Shown: positions 10,001 to 19,181 of the stretch, piece after piece
Layout of the letters: every line of letters starts with the position of its first letter
Numbering within the stretch: the stretch's first letter is position 1
Origin: Treponema sp.
GTDB lineage: Bacteria; Spirochaetota; Spirochaetia; Treponematales; Treponemataceae
Direction: 5' to 3'
Length of the DNA: 64,000 nucleotides
NCBI RefSeq assembly: GCF_024696245.1
Contig: NZ_JAILGZ010000109.1
Location: 1 to 64,000, forward strand
Position numbers and translations under genes: made by a program
Notes under the pieces: model-generated
Databases searched by the model: none
What the model was told of the DNA's origin: nothing
Seen by the model: the letters and a program-made list of their open reading frames with translations, nothing else

Positions 10001-10615
10001 GGCATTAAATATTTTGTCCTGATTTTCTTTCCATGCGTTTTTTATTTCAGTCTTCTGTCGTTCAAGGTCCTTTTCAAAATCGATTTCTGAAACAACGGTG
10101 GAGTATGTGGTAATTGTGTTTGCAAAAATTTCCTGAGCTATCTGGTCGTAGTTATTTGTTTTTACCAGTTTTTTAATTGCCAGGCTGTCGCGGTTTTTAA
10201 GGATAAATGGCAGGGCCATTTCATTTATTTTTTTATCTATGCTTTCTTTATCCTGAGTAAAGTCCGGAGAGATTCCATAAAAGTGGGCTCCCATTTTTGC
10301 TACGGAATTACAGTAAGCGTCTATGGTTTTAATATTTGCCTTGTAAAAATTTGCTGCCTGTTCCGGAGAGTTTTCTTTGAGAACTTTATAGATTCTGGAA
10401 GACATTTCTACAGTTGCTTTTTTTGTAAAGGTAAGGGTAAGTATCTGGTCTACGTTGCAGTTTCTGTTTTGAACAAGGTCAAGAAATCTCTGGGAGAGAA
10501 CGGAGGTTTTTCCTGAGCCGGCTCCTGCACTTACTACAGAGTTTATATTTGACTTAATGGCTGCCAGCTGATACTGGTCTGCCTGGTTTTGTTTTTTTTC
10601 TTTTTTATCTGCCAT
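7049..10615 (-). CDS. addA: ATP-dependent helicase/nuclease AddA
   Basis: Subunit A of an AddAB-type helicase-nuclease that processes double-strand ends for recombination. The 1188-residue protein has a UvrD-type Walker A at residues 30-37 (AGAGSGKT), a Walker B/DEFQD box near 365, QSIYLFRGAD, and the later helicase motifs VHLMSIHKSKGLEF and YVALTRA. A RecB-type nuclease domain with VVDYKTNQ ends the protein at about 1137. AGAGGA precedes the ATG. It lies 26 bases after addB, the last gene of an sbcD-sbcC-addB-addA operon. A RecB-like identity is the alternative, but the AddB-type partner favours AddA. Confidence 0.9.
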   Translation of the reverse strand: MADKKEKKQNQADQYQLAAIKSNINSVVSAGAGSGKTSVLSQRFLDLVQNRNCNVDQILTLTFTKKATVEMSSRIYKVLKENSPEQAANFYKANIKTIDAYCNSVAKMGAHFYGISPDFTQDKESIDKKINEMALPFILKNRDSLAIKKLVKTNNYDQIAQEIFANTITTYSTVVSEIDFEKDLERQKTEIKNAWKENQDKIFNAMNLFMNDWNSLPEKKDSKTYDKIKKHLQPFTPPYKSQLTEEDINNHNTSNIEETFNQLKYFCTTPSPGQLKDLREAAISLKSAKEIIIVLEEIILFIQNLPVISALIPLMKEFQTMANNFKRQSGILSFSDISALALKTLIEHPEIRKTEKDKYKAIMIDEFQDNNQMQRDMLFLLAEKPERTEKSVPRPDELCPDKLFFVGDEKQSIYLFRGADVSVFRKLSLDFKEGNLQMTNNYRSHQSLIASFNTIFGGYKFPPSMNEDSEDSQETEEINQPSVFFSEKKTYPDIEIPEYEAVYHKVTLSDSAKKEITKDNYKEIYQPHIHIAKTDNEETEAEWVAQKIKALITTGADENGPVNPGDIAILFKSYEPQSRYERVLLKYGIPYNTETVKGFFSDGPVNDIFSFLRLCVYPSDTLSYAQILRSPFVNLSITEINAILLQDREPFNPNNLNLLSPDGQHHYQKAADFYQEIKKESKTATLTDLINIIWYKAGYRYETLWNQQVSMYSKLYDLIFEFARQCQLKNMSLAAFVDELRNYKDEQAKLDNMDIPIVQKEGVHLMSIHKSKGLEFKIVFIPVTNKKGQQQKNNFSVYYSKEYGFTVNTSPSQDSINDNKKINYFFDLAKKENALKANAELRRLTYVALTRAINSLYISKCKEDPKTIEAEDYTPGNEKNLENIYNTLYPVLEFYKEKENSPFTFEDIELEENLSTQSDKVRPNTQEAKYQLLEDFKTIDVYNSTDNKKIISLDEVMDRYILPSQLMHQNQEQVQKQNTREDLIKAWTPQEDTPYKEINTIIIESLPHAGSEKETQPRFSFANFGTIAHSYLEAALSPEKNLPEYSNKDIVGLENNQNKLLTVQNVCKKMSQDFLSSSLGQKATAADWKKCEYEFKYYTGQYLIHGTMDLIFKEGEGRYRVVDYKTNQTIKPEIYYNQLTLYRAAAAQLLSVKEEDISCSLFYLRFGKEVDITEECNKNIDWKEILTR

Positions 10616-10641
10616 AATGTTTTCCTCTTAAAAATAAAAAA

Positions 10642-13416
10642 TTAGTTTTTTCTGCTGACGGTAAAGGTTCGCCGGCAAATGGCTTTGTAATGACAGGATG
10701 AACAGGTGTTAAAATCCTGGGCAGTGTTGTTTACGGAAAAATTGTTATCCCTGATTCTTTCTGCGTAACGATTTGTGCATTCCACCATTTTATCAATAAC
10801 CTTTTCAAAGTCTTCAGGGCTTACCGTATTTCTTTTATTTTTTCTCTGGTAGATTGATATTCCTGCAACAGGATCTGCTTCTGATTTTTGAACATTATAG
10901 AAGCAGCAGTTTTCTATATTAACTGCAGGAGTCTGTTTGCGGAGAAGATAAATATAAAAAGGCATCTGAAAGTCAGGAAGGTTTTGTTCTTCAAGAGGAC
11001 TTGCCGGATTATCTTCCGGGTCCAGATATTTATTGCCGGGAATGTTTTTGCTCTTAAAATCTACAAGGATGTATTCTTCTGCCTCAGGATCCATGAGAAG
11101 ACAGTCTATTCTTCCTTCAAAGAGAATATTTTTTTCTTTATCTGCAAATGAATATCTTTCTTCTGTTGCAATTACCTTGCAGCCGTTAAAGGTTTGTGAA
11201 AAAGTACTGACACTTTTAACCAGTAATTCAGTAAGGGAATTTTCTGTTGCAGATAAAAGTTCTCCTGTAAGAAAACTTTTTTTACTTTCTTCTATGGCAT
11301 CTTTAATTGCCTGCTGTAAAATTTTTTTATGCTCTTCAGGTATTGAGTTTTCTTCATAGAGAATTAATAGATTTTTAAACTTCAGCTGACGGCAGTAAAG
11401 TTCAAAAACTCTGTGATATAAATCTCCCAGTTCTGTGTTTTTTACAAGTTCGGCTTCTGTATTTTCTTCATCCAAATTTGATACTGAATAAAAAAGCCAC
11501 TTTCTTGGACAGTCAAAGAAATGGTTAAGGACTGTTGGAGAAATACAAACGTAAGAGTCCTTAAGTCTTTTTTTATTTACGGCATCCTGGATTTTTTTAA
11601 TTGTTTCTTCAGGTACTGCTGAATCTTCTGAAAGCTGGCAGTCATACCAGAAATCCTGTCCGTCTTTTTGGAGCTGAGTAATTTTTTCCGGAAATGCTGT
11701 CTGATTTATAAGCCACTGGTTTTCTTCGTAGTAAGTATCCTTATTGTGAAGTATTTTATCATCAGAGCACTTTGTTAAATCTTCTGGAATAAGATAGCTT
11801 GAACTTTGGGCATAGTCGGTAAAGGTTTTGGAACTGCAGGTAAAGTATGGTTCTTCCTTTAAGGAATTCATTGCGTAAAGCTGAATAAATTCTTCTGAAG
11901 TATTTGAGTCCTGATAATCTGTTCCAAAAAGTATTTTTCTTTTTTCATCAGTAAGGAAAGGCAGTTCTTTGTAAATTACAGAAAGTCCTCTTTGACTTGA
12001 ATCAATAATAATGTGACAGTCAAAAGGAGAGGAGGCTGCTGTTTTGTATGGCAGAATTGAAACTCCGTTGTTTTTATTTTGAGCAAGATATTTTGTATCA
12101 GAAAGATAGCTGACAAAAAAACTGTAAGGATTTTTTACCATACATTCCGGAAAGACTGTCTCAAGGTCAATTAAGGAACCAAGTTCACTTATACAGCGGC
12201 TTATAATGCGGTCACTTTCTTCCGGACATTCTTCCATATTAAAGAAGGTGTTTCTAAAAATAAAATAATTGTCCCTTATTTGTGAGAAGCTTTTGCTTTC
12301 CACAAGTTTTTTTAGCTGACCTGAAAAATCGTTGTAAAAAGTTTCTACTTCCTTATCGTAGTTTTGTTTAAGGGATTGTTTCCATACATCGATTTTTTTA
12401 TTTTTATATTCGTAGCTGCAGATGCAGTGATTGTTTTGTCCGTAGGCAATAAAACGATTTACAGGCAGACCTTCTTTCCATGGAAGCTGAGTGTTAAGAA
12501 GAAGGTTTTTAATTGATTCATAAGTAAAATCAGAATTAACACATTCTTCTGCCATAGAAAAAAATGAACCTGCAGAACTGTCAGAAAGGGGAGCAGCCAT
12601 TTTTAAAACATGGGGAATCTGGTAGAGCTCAAATTCTCTTTTTATGTAGGGACCATAATTATCAAGATCAGGAACGCTTACAGCAATTTCTGACCAGGGA
12701 ATATTTTTTTCTTCATGAAGTTCCCTGATTTTTAATGCAATATTTGTAAGTTCTGTCCTGGAATTGTTGAACATTTTTACTTTTGCATCTTTGTAGGAAT
12801 TATTATCCATGTGAATGAGTTTTATTTCTTCTGTAGATTCAAGAATAGTTTTATATTCAAACCAGTCAGAAAGTATTTCCGGAAAAAATAAAATATAGGT
12901 GTTTCCGTCTTTTTTAAAAGGTGGAGTTTCCCATGCAGGGTCAAAAAGATTGTAAGTGTTTAAAAAGTCAGAGTAACGTTTGTAAAGTTCAAGAAGGTCT
13001 GAATCTTCATCATCCGGAGAAATCTTTTTTAAATCAAACTGTCTCTTCCATGTGGCAAGTCCGGGAAGTATGGATGCAAACCATTTATAAAAACCAGAGG
13101 CACTGCCGGCATATTCCGGGGTAATAAGATTTTTTAGGAAAGGAGATTCTGCGTTTTTTTCTATAAGGATTTTTGCAAAAATCTGACGCATGGTAGAAGG
13201 AATGGAAGTTTTATTCTGGTTCTGGGATCTGATGGATGTTCCCTTAAAACGGTCCCAGGCAATAAAGCGTTCAGAAGCAACTGCTTTTACCTGTGAATAT
13301 TTAACTGTTCTGTCTGCCCATAAATCAGCTGCATTCTGGGTAGGAAAAATAAATACAGAGTTGATGTTTTTAATGTTTTCTTCAATTGTTTTTTGAATAA
13401 GGTTATTTTCTTCCAT
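10642..13416 (-). CDS. addB: AddB-like nuclease subunit with Fe-S cysteine motif
   Basis: Probable AddB/RexB partner of AddA, 924 residues. The N-terminus (VFIFPTQNAADLWADR) matches the inactivated helicase-like fold of AddB, and no Walker A is visible. The C-terminal PD-(D/E)XK nuclease domain shows YILVDFKSKN near 775 and is framed by the cysteines of an Fe-S cluster: FFDCPRKW near 635 and CSSCHYKAIC near the end. This C...CxxC...C layout is known from AddB-type nucleases. AAGGG precedes the ATG; sbcC ends 13 bases upstream. Sequence divergence makes the subunit name somewhat less certain than the domain call. Confidence 0.82.
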   Translation of the reverse strand: MEENNLIQKTIEENIKNINSVFIFPTQNAADLWADRTVKYSQVKAVASERFIAWDRFKGTSIRSQNQNKTSIPSTMRQIFAKILIEKNAESPFLKNLITPEYAGSASGFYKWFASILPGLATWKRQFDLKKISPDDEDSDLLELYKRYSDFLNTYNLFDPAWETPPFKKDGNTYILFFPEILSDWFEYKTILESTEEIKLIHMDNNSYKDAKVKMFNNSRTELTNIALKIRELHEEKNIPWSEIAVSVPDLDNYGPYIKREFELYQIPHVLKMAAPLSDSSAGSFFSMAEECVNSDFTYESIKNLLLNTQLPWKEGLPVNRFIAYGQNNHCICSYEYKNKKIDVWKQSLKQNYDKEVETFYNDFSGQLKKLVESKSFSQIRDNYFIFRNTFFNMEECPEESDRIISRCISELGSLIDLETVFPECMVKNPYSFFVSYLSDTKYLAQNKNNGVSILPYKTAASSPFDCHIIIDSSQRGLSVIYKELPFLTDEKRKILFGTDYQDSNTSEEFIQLYAMNSLKEEPYFTCSSKTFTDYAQSSSYLIPEDLTKCSDDKILHNKDTYYEENQWLINQTAFPEKITQLQKDGQDFWYDCQLSEDSAVPEETIKKIQDAVNKKRLKDSYVCISPTVLNHFFDCPRKWLFYSVSNLDEENTEAELVKNTELGDLYHRVFELYCRQLKFKNLLILYEENSIPEEHKKILQQAIKDAIEESKKSFLTGELLSATENSLTELLVKSVSTFSQTFNGCKVIATEERYSFADKEKNILFEGRIDCLLMDPEAEEYILVDFKSKNIPGNKYLDPEDNPASPLEEQNLPDFQMPFYIYLLRKQTPAVNIENCCFYNVQKSEADPVAGISIYQRKNKRNTVSPEDFEKVIDKMVECTNRYAERIRDNNFSVNNTAQDFNTCSSCHYKAICRRTFTVSRKN

Positions 13417-13429
13417 CAGTTCTTCCCTT

Positions 13430-16210
13430 CTAGTTTTCTATTTGTACTGTACTGTTTCCGTTTATATCTTTTGTAACAATAATCCTGTTGTCGATTCTGC
13501 TTTTAAGTTCTTCAACGTGTGAAATTATTCCAATGAGTTTATCGTTTTGAGCAAGAGACATGAGTGAATTCATTGCCTTGTTTAAGGTTGCAGGATCAAG
13601 ACTTCCAAAGCCTTCATCTATAAACATTGAGTCAAGGTGAATGCCACCTCCTCCTGAACTTTCCTGAATTTCGTCTGACAGTCCCAGTGCCAGGGAAAGT
13701 GATGCCTGAAACTGTTCACCGCCGGAAAGTGTAGATACTGCCCTGATGCTTCCGTTGTGATGATCAACAACATTTAAATCAAGACCAATCTGGCTTCTGT
13801 GATTTTCTGTAGAAATATCCCTGACAAGTTCAAACTGTCGTGATGACATTGTAAGGAATCTTTTGTTGGCCCTGGCAATTATTCTGTCAAAGAAAGCTGC
13901 CTGTACATAAGTTTCAAGTCTTACTTTTCCGCTGGAAGAAATATTTCCGTTGGCAATATTTGCAAGGTGGCTGACCATCTGCCTTTTCTTTTCTATAGTG
14001 GCAATACTTTCAAAAAGTTTTTTAATGGATTCAAGACTGCGGCTGTTGTTTTTGCAAACAGAGATAAGGCTGTCGTGAATCTGTGACAGGTTATATTTTT
14101 TTTCTTCAAGTTTTGCCTGTTGGGAAAGAACTTCTTCCTGGTTTATATCCTGGTAAGTTGCAAGAACTTCCTGGGCCTGTTTAAGCTGACCGGAATATTC
14201 TGCATGTTTTTTACTGGAGTTTTCATAGGTCTTTTTAGCGTTATCAATATCCCTGTCAATGTTATTGATTACGTCTTCAAGACTGCTGATATTTTCTTCA
14301 GCCTGAGCTTTAGAAGAGAAGAGAAGTTTTTCTTTAAGCTTGTTAATAAAGGCAGTTTTTTCTTCAAGGGCAGAGCGATATTTTTCGCAGTCAATAAGAT
14401 TTTGTGAAAGAGAAGCCTGATCGTCTGAAAGTGTTTTTTCAAGAAGAGGAATTTCGTTTTGAAGATCCGTCTTTTCTTTGACCATATCTTTTGCTTCATT
14501 CACCTGACTGCGTAAGAGACTGAGTTTTTTATTTACTTCTCCTTCTTTTTTTAAGAGACTGTCATTAAGGTTTTCTATTGTTCCTGTGTAATCCGGGAGT
14601 AAGCTAAGAATCTGTTCCCTTAAATTTTTTTCTTCGTTGGAAAGACCTGCCATTAATTCAGAACTTTCTCCGGAAAGCTTTGTAAAGTTATTGCTGGATT
14701 CTTCTGCTTCTTTTTCTAATTCATCAAGTTCTTCTTTATCAGGAGCATTTCCGGATTTTTTTGCAGGAGACGGATGGTCTAATGAACCGCATACAGGACA
14801 GGGCTGGTTTTCAATAAGTTCCTGGGAGAGAATGCCTGCCTGTTCCATAAAGAAAAGTCTTTTCTTTTCAAGATAAAGGGCATTTTTATTTTTAAAGTCC
14901 TGACTTGCTTTTGCAGCTTCTTCCTGTTTTTCGTTAAGAATTTCTTTTTGTCTGATAAAGCCTGAGTATTTATTTTTTATAGTTTGAATCTGTTCATAAC
15001 TGTCAGAGGCTTCTTCAAGCTGATTCTGAATAATAATCAGCTGTTCTCCACAATCTTCAAGTTTGTTAAGCCTGTCTTTTTTTGCTGTAATTTCTTTTTC
15101 TGATACAGCTATTTCGTTTTTAAGTTTATTTTGTGAGTTAAGGGACTCTGCTATTTTTTTAGCAAAGTCTTTGGCTGCCTTTTCTTCTGTGTCCAGCTGC
15201 TGGTAATCTTCAAGGGAATTTTTTATAAGGGTAAGCTTTTCCTGGGCCTGAGATTTTTCTTCTTCCCTGAGCATTGCCTTTTTAAGACTGCTTTCTGCAG
15301 CAAGACTTTCTTCTTTTAGATTTTCCAGCTGTGCAGTAAGGCTTACAATCTGACCGGCAATTTTTCTTTTTTCTTCAGCTCTGGTTGCCTTTGAATTTAT
15401 TTCTTCCAGTTCTTTCTGGTTATCTTTTATAAGCTTTTCGTTTTTCTTAAGTTTTTTATCGTTGTCCTTACAAATATATTCAAGAAACTCTATATCATTT
15501 TCTTCCGGAAAAGATTTTTCTTTTATAAGGGACAGCTCTTTATTTTTTTCTTCATCATCAAAGGCTTCAATAAGATTTATATCATGACTTATCTGATTGT
15601 TTATTTCCCTGCATTCAAAAGAAAGGGCTTTTGCATCAGCGTCCAGTCTTTCTTCCAGCTGCTGGTATCTGCTTGTCTTAAAGATTTCACGGAAGATAGT
15701 TTTTTTATCCTCAGTTGGGGCGAGGAGAAATTTCTGAAATGCCCCCTGGGCAATCATTGCAATCTGACAGAAATCTTTTTTACATAATTTTAAAATGTCC
15801 TGAACTGCAGCCGTAACTTTAGATGTCTGTACTACCGGATCCCTTCCGTCTGAATAAATAAGTTCAGCATTTGCATTTTCGGTTACAGTTTTATTTCCTG
15901 TCTTGGCTTTGCGGATATATTTTGGATTTCTTTTTACTGTATAAATTTTTGAGTTTACCTCAAAGGTAAATTCTACTTTTGTAGGAATATTTTCATCTGC
16001 AAGAGTAGAGCGGAGCATGCTTTCTTTTCTTGTATCACCGCTTGGTTCGCCATAAAGGGCATAGGTAATGGCATCAAAAATTGTAGTCTTACCGCTGCCA
16101 GTGGAACCACAAATAAGAAAGAGTCCTTTGTCTGATACTTTTGTAAAATCTATTTCAACAGGCTTACAGTAAGATTCAAAGCCTGTCATTTTAAGGCTGA
16201 TAGGTTTCAT
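13430..16210 (-). CDS. sbcC: Exonuclease SbcC (Rad50-like SMC ATPase)
   Basis: ATPase subunit of the SbcCD nuclease, which opens hairpins and trims protein-blocked DNA ends. The 926-residue protein has Walker A at 35-42 (GSTGSGKT), long coiled coils on both sides of a zinc hook (CPVCG near 470), the ABC signature LSGGEQFQASLSLALGL and a Walker B/D-loop MFIDEGFGSLD near the C-terminus. This is a complete Rad50-type layout, at the short end of the SbcC range. Its ATG overlaps the sbcD stop (ATGA), so the two are translationally coupled. Confidence 0.95.
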   Translation of the reverse strand: MKPISLKMTGFESYCKPVEIDFTKVSDKGLFLICGSTGSGKTTIFDAITYALYGEPSGDTRKESMLRSTLADENIPTKVEFTFEVNSKIYTVKRNPKYIRKAKTGNKTVTENANAELIYSDGRDPVVQTSKVTAAVQDILKLCKKDFCQIAMIAQGAFQKFLLAPTEDKKTIFREIFKTSRYQQLEERLDADAKALSFECREINNQISHDINLIEAFDDEEKNKELSLIKEKSFPEENDIEFLEYICKDNDKKLKKNEKLIKDNQKELEEINSKATRAEEKRKIAGQIVSLTAQLENLKEESLAAESSLKKAMLREEEKSQAQEKLTLIKNSLEDYQQLDTEEKAAKDFAKKIAESLNSQNKLKNEIAVSEKEITAKKDRLNKLEDCGEQLIIIQNQLEEASDSYEQIQTIKNKYSGFIRQKEILNEKQEEAAKASQDFKNKNALYLEKKRLFFMEQAGILSQELIENQPCPVCGSLDHPSPAKKSGNAPDKEELDELEKEAEESSNNFTKLSGESSELMAGLSNEEKNLREQILSLLPDYTGTIENLNDSLLKKEGEVNKKLSLLRSQVNEAKDMVKEKTDLQNEIPLLEKTLSDDQASLSQNLIDCEKYRSALEEKTAFINKLKEKLLFSSKAQAEENISSLEDVINNIDRDIDNAKKTYENSSKKHAEYSGQLKQAQEVLATYQDINQEEVLSQQAKLEEKKYNLSQIHDSLISVCKNNSRSLESIKKLFESIATIEKKRQMVSHLANIANGNISSSGKVRLETYVQAAFFDRIIARANKRFLTMSSRQFELVRDISTENHRSQIGLDLNVVDHHNGSIRAVSTLSGGEQFQASLSLALGLSDEIQESSGGGGIHLDSMFIDEGFGSLDPATLNKAMNSLMSLAQNDKLIGIISHVEELKSRIDNRIIVTKDINGNSTVQIEN

Positions 16211-17343
16211 TCTTCTTTTCCCCAGATATCTTCTACTAATGTTTTAATGTATTCAGATTCATCTTCAGATAATTCTTTTTCTGTTCTGTCTGTGTAAAAG
16301 GCAGAGAATACATCACAGGGATTCATTTTTTTTACGTCGCTGGTTTTAATTGAATCAGCAATATGCTGTGTCCTGTAGTTGTCATATTCAATCTGAAGGG
16401 CAAAAGGATAAACCTGTCTGATTCTTGCCATTGCATCTGCTACATCATCTTCATCCGTTAAAACTACATTGATATAGTCTTCATGGTTTTTGTCATCAGA
16501 GCTGCTGTTTTTTATAATGTCATCAAACTTTCCTTTAACCTGCCTCATATCACGGAGAGGTTTAAGTTCCTTTTGATAAACAGAAAGGTTTCCTTTTTCC
16601 TTAAGGTCAATAACTGTTACGGATTTAGTCTGATTGATTTCTGACGTTGAATACTTTAAGGGTGTTCCGCAGTAACGGATGCTTTCCCTTTCTATATGCT
16701 GGGGTGAATGAATATGTCCCAGGGCTACATAGTCAAAGTCCTTAAAAATTTTAGAACTGATGTTATCAAGTCCCCCAAAAATAAGTTCTTCAGAATCGCA
16801 GTGCTTTGCATTTGTAACATTCTGGTGGGTAACAAGAATATTTCTTTTGCTGCAGTCTATGTTCAGGGAATCAACTGCAGTTTTTAGAGCATCATTGTAG
16901 TCAGCAATTTCTTTATCCGGAAAGCAGGGCCTTACGTTTTGAGGACGGATAAAAGGCAGAAGGTAAATCTTTACTTCCCCAAATTCATCCGTAAAGGTAG
17001 GGCATGCCGCAGTTCCGTCATAGTTATGGCTGAAGAATATGCCTGAATTCTCCATAAAGCCTGAACCAAAGGTAAGCCTGTCTGAGTTATCATGGTTTCC
17101 GCTGATTATGTAGACCTTGATTTTAAGTTTTACAAGTTCAGTAAGAAAATCTTCAAAAATGCGGATAGCTTCTACAGGTGCTATTGCCTTGTCGTAGATG
17201 TCACCGGCTATGATTATGCCGTCTGCCTTTTCTTCTTTGGTAATTTTAATGATTTGATCAAGTATGTATTTCTGATCATCAGCCATGGAGTATCCGTATA
17301 AGGATAAGCCCAGATGTAAGTCCGAAATATGGGTAAGTTTCAA
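16207..17343 (-). CDS. sbcD: Exonuclease SbcD (Mre11-like nuclease)
   Basis: Mn-dependent nuclease subunit of SbcCD, 378 residues. All the calcineurin-like metal motifs are present: HISDLHLG at the N-terminus, GDIYDKA near 48, SGNHDNSDRL near 82, VTHQN near 172 and GHIHSPQ near 210. The start is a TTG, preceded by AGGGG at a spacing of six bases. It is the first gene of the minus-strand operon that continues into sbcC, addB and addA. Its promoter overlaps the divergent ptsI promoter. Confidence 0.95.
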   Translation of the reverse strand: MKLTHISDLHLGLSLYGYSMADDQKYILDQIIKITKEEKADGIIIAGDIYDKAIAPVEAIRIFEDFLTELVKLKIKVYIISGNHDNSDRLTFGSGFMENSGIFFSHNYDGTAACPTFTDEFGEVKIYLLPFIRPQNVRPCFPDKEIADYNDALKTAVDSLNIDCSKRNILVTHQNVTNAKHCDSEELIFGGLDNISSKIFKDFDYVALGHIHSPQHIERESIRYCGTPLKYSTSEINQTKSVTVIDLKEKGNLSVYQKELKPLRDMRQVKGKFDDIIKNSSSDDKNHEDYINVVLTDEDDVADAMARIRQVYPFALQIEYDNYRTQHIADSIKTSDVKKMNPCDVFSAFYTDRTEKELSEDESEYIKTLVEDIWGKEE

Positions 17344-17375
17344 TAGTATCCCCTGTGTTTTAATTCCCTCAAAAT

Positions 17376-17404
17376 AATATACCTCTAAAATATAAAATTG
17401 ACCA
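17376..17404 (-). promoter_or_regulatory. Candidate promoter of sbcD-sbcC-addB-addA
   Basis: On the minus strand, TGGTCA, a 17-base spacer and TATATT lie 32 bases before the TTG start. The -35 box covers almost the same bases as the -35 box of the divergent ptsI promoter, so both could not be occupied at once. Confidence 0.5.
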
Positions 17405-17426
17405 CATAAAAAATAATAGGTAATAT
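17398..17426 (+). promoter_or_regulatory. ptsI promoter, leaderless type
   Basis: TTGACC, a 17-base spacer and TAATAT. Only six bases separate the -10 box from the ptsI ATG, so the A of the ATG is the expected first transcribed base. No Shine-Dalgarno sequence is present at a usable distance. Confidence 0.7.
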
Positions 17427-17432
17427 ATAAGA

Positions 17433-19139
17433 ATGAATGTTTTACTTGGAATTTCTGCTTCTAGCGGAACAGGGATAGGAAAAGCCTTTGTTTTACCAGA
17501 AACACCGGAACGTATAATTTCTAAAAATAAACTCTCTGATAATGAACTGGAGTCTGAATGGCAGAGATTTGAGTCAGCCTGCACAAAAGTTAAGGAAAGT
17601 ATAGAAAAATCACTTTCTGAGGTTTCTGCAGAAGACCTTAACAGGGTTATTCTTGAAACCTATCTTCTTATGCTTGCAGATCCTGTTTTTTTACAGGAAG
17701 TAAAGGCTGCCTTTGAAAAAAACAAGTATAACATTGAATACATAGTTGATATGAAGGCCGGGGAATATGCAGACCGCCTTCGTAACAGTGGTAATGATTA
17801 CCTTGCAGAGCGTGCCGGAGACATAGAAGATGTTTTTGGTAAAGTTCTTGATATACTTCTGGACTATCACCCTTTTGACATAGAAGAAGTTCCTGAAAAT
17901 GCAGTAATTGTTGGCCGTAACATGAAGACTTCGGACACGGTTATCCTTAATAAAAGGAAGATTGCCGGTCTTGCCCTTATTGAAGGGGGAATTTCCAGTC
18001 ATGTTGCCATTCTTGCCCGCACTTACGGTATTCCTGCTGTTGTAGGCCTTGAGGGAATTACATCTCAGGTAGAAAACGGTGAACAGATAATTGTAGACGG
18101 AAGCCTGGGAGAAGTTGTAGTTTCACCTGATTCAGCAACATTAATGCAGTCTCAGTCCAAGATTGCCGCTGAACAGAAAAGGGTGGACCGCCTTAAGCAG
18201 TTTAGAAATAAAGCTGCCATGACAGAAGACGGAGTTGAATTTAAGCTTTACGCCAATATTGGTACTCCGGAAGAAGCAGAAATTGCCCTTGAAGAAGGTG
18301 CAGACGGAATTGGTTTGTTCAGGACAGAATTCCTTTTTATGGATTCAATGAAATCAAACGGCAACAAAAATGCTTCCTATTCAAATTCCGTAAGTGAAGA
18401 AGTACAGTTTCAGGCTTATAAAAGAGTTCTGGAGATAATGGGAGACAAACCTGTAACAATAAGAACCCTTGATTCCGGTGGAGACAAGGATATTGGTACT
18501 AAGGAGATTCCTTTTAATTCAGAAAAAAATCCTCTTATGGGCTTAAGGGCTATAAGACATTCACTTTTTTATCCTCAGATTTTCAGAACCCAGCTCAGGG
18601 CCCTGTACCGTGCCAGTGTATACGGAAACTTAAGGATAATGCTTCCTTTGATTACAGATGTTTCTCAGGTTGATACAGTCCGGGGAATCATTAAAGGTGT
18701 TCAGTACAGTTTAAAAGAAGACAACATTCCTTTTAAAGCAGATGTTCCTGTAGGAATTATGGTAGAGACGGCAGCAGCTGCAATTTGTGCAGATTGTTTT
18801 GCCAGCCACTGTGACTTTTTCTCTCTTGGAACCAATGACCTGACTCAGTATACCATTGGAATTGACAGGGAAAATCCAAGTGTTGCTCCATATTACAATG
18901 AGTTTAATCTTGCAGTCCTGAGACTTATAAAGATGACAATAGATGCAGCAAAAAAAGAAGGTATTCCTGTTTCTATTTGTGGAGAAATGGCAGGAAAAAA
19001 AGAGAGTGTAATTATTCTTGCAGGATTTGGAATCAGAAGTTTGAGTATGGCTCCAAAACAGATTTCTGTAATAAAAGAAATTCTTTCCCAGTTTTCTATG
19101 GATGAACTTGAAAGCCTTTCTTCAAATTCACTCTTCTGA
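17433..19139 (+). CDS. ptsI: Phosphoenolpyruvate-protein phosphotransferase (PTS enzyme I)
   Basis: Enzyme I takes phosphate from phosphoenolpyruvate and passes it to HPr. The 568-residue protein is full length: N-terminus GISASSGTGIGKAF, phosphohistidine site GGISSHVAILARTYGIPAVVG near residue 189, the PEP-binding barrel with GLFRTEFLFMD and TIRTLDSGGDKD, and the catalytic-Cys loop SICGEMAG near 515. No HPr, IIA, IIB or IIC gene is in the window, so it stands alone here. It is predicted to be leaderless. der follows 42 bases later. Confidence 0.96.
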   Translation: MNVLLGISASSGTGIGKAFVLPETPERIISKNKLSDNELESEWQRFESACTKVKESIEKSLSEVSAEDLNRVILETYLLMLADPVFLQEVKAAFEKNKYNIEYIVDMKAGEYADRLRNSGNDYLAERAGDIEDVFGKVLDILLDYHPFDIEEVPENAVIVGRNMKTSDTVILNKRKIAGLALIEGGISSHVAILARTYGIPAVVGLEGITSQVENGEQIIVDGSLGEVVVSPDSATLMQSQSKIAAEQKRVDRLKQFRNKAAMTEDGVEFKLYANIGTPEEAEIALEEGADGIGLFRTEFLFMDSMKSNGNKNASYSNSVSEEVQFQAYKRVLEIMGDKPVTIRTLDSGGDKDIGTKEIPFNSEKNPLMGLRAIRHSLFYPQIFRTQLRALYRASVYGNLRIMLPLITDVSQVDTVRGIIKGVQYSLKEDNIPFKADVPVGIMVETAAAAICADCFASHCDFFSLGTNDLTQYTIGIDRENPSVAPYYNEFNLAVLRLIKMTIDAAKKEGIPVSICGEMAGKKESVIILAGFGIRSLSMAPKQISVIKEILSQFSMDELESLSSNSLF

Positions 19140-19181
19140 TTTTTTTATAATATATATATTTTTTATTAAAGGTGTTTAAAA

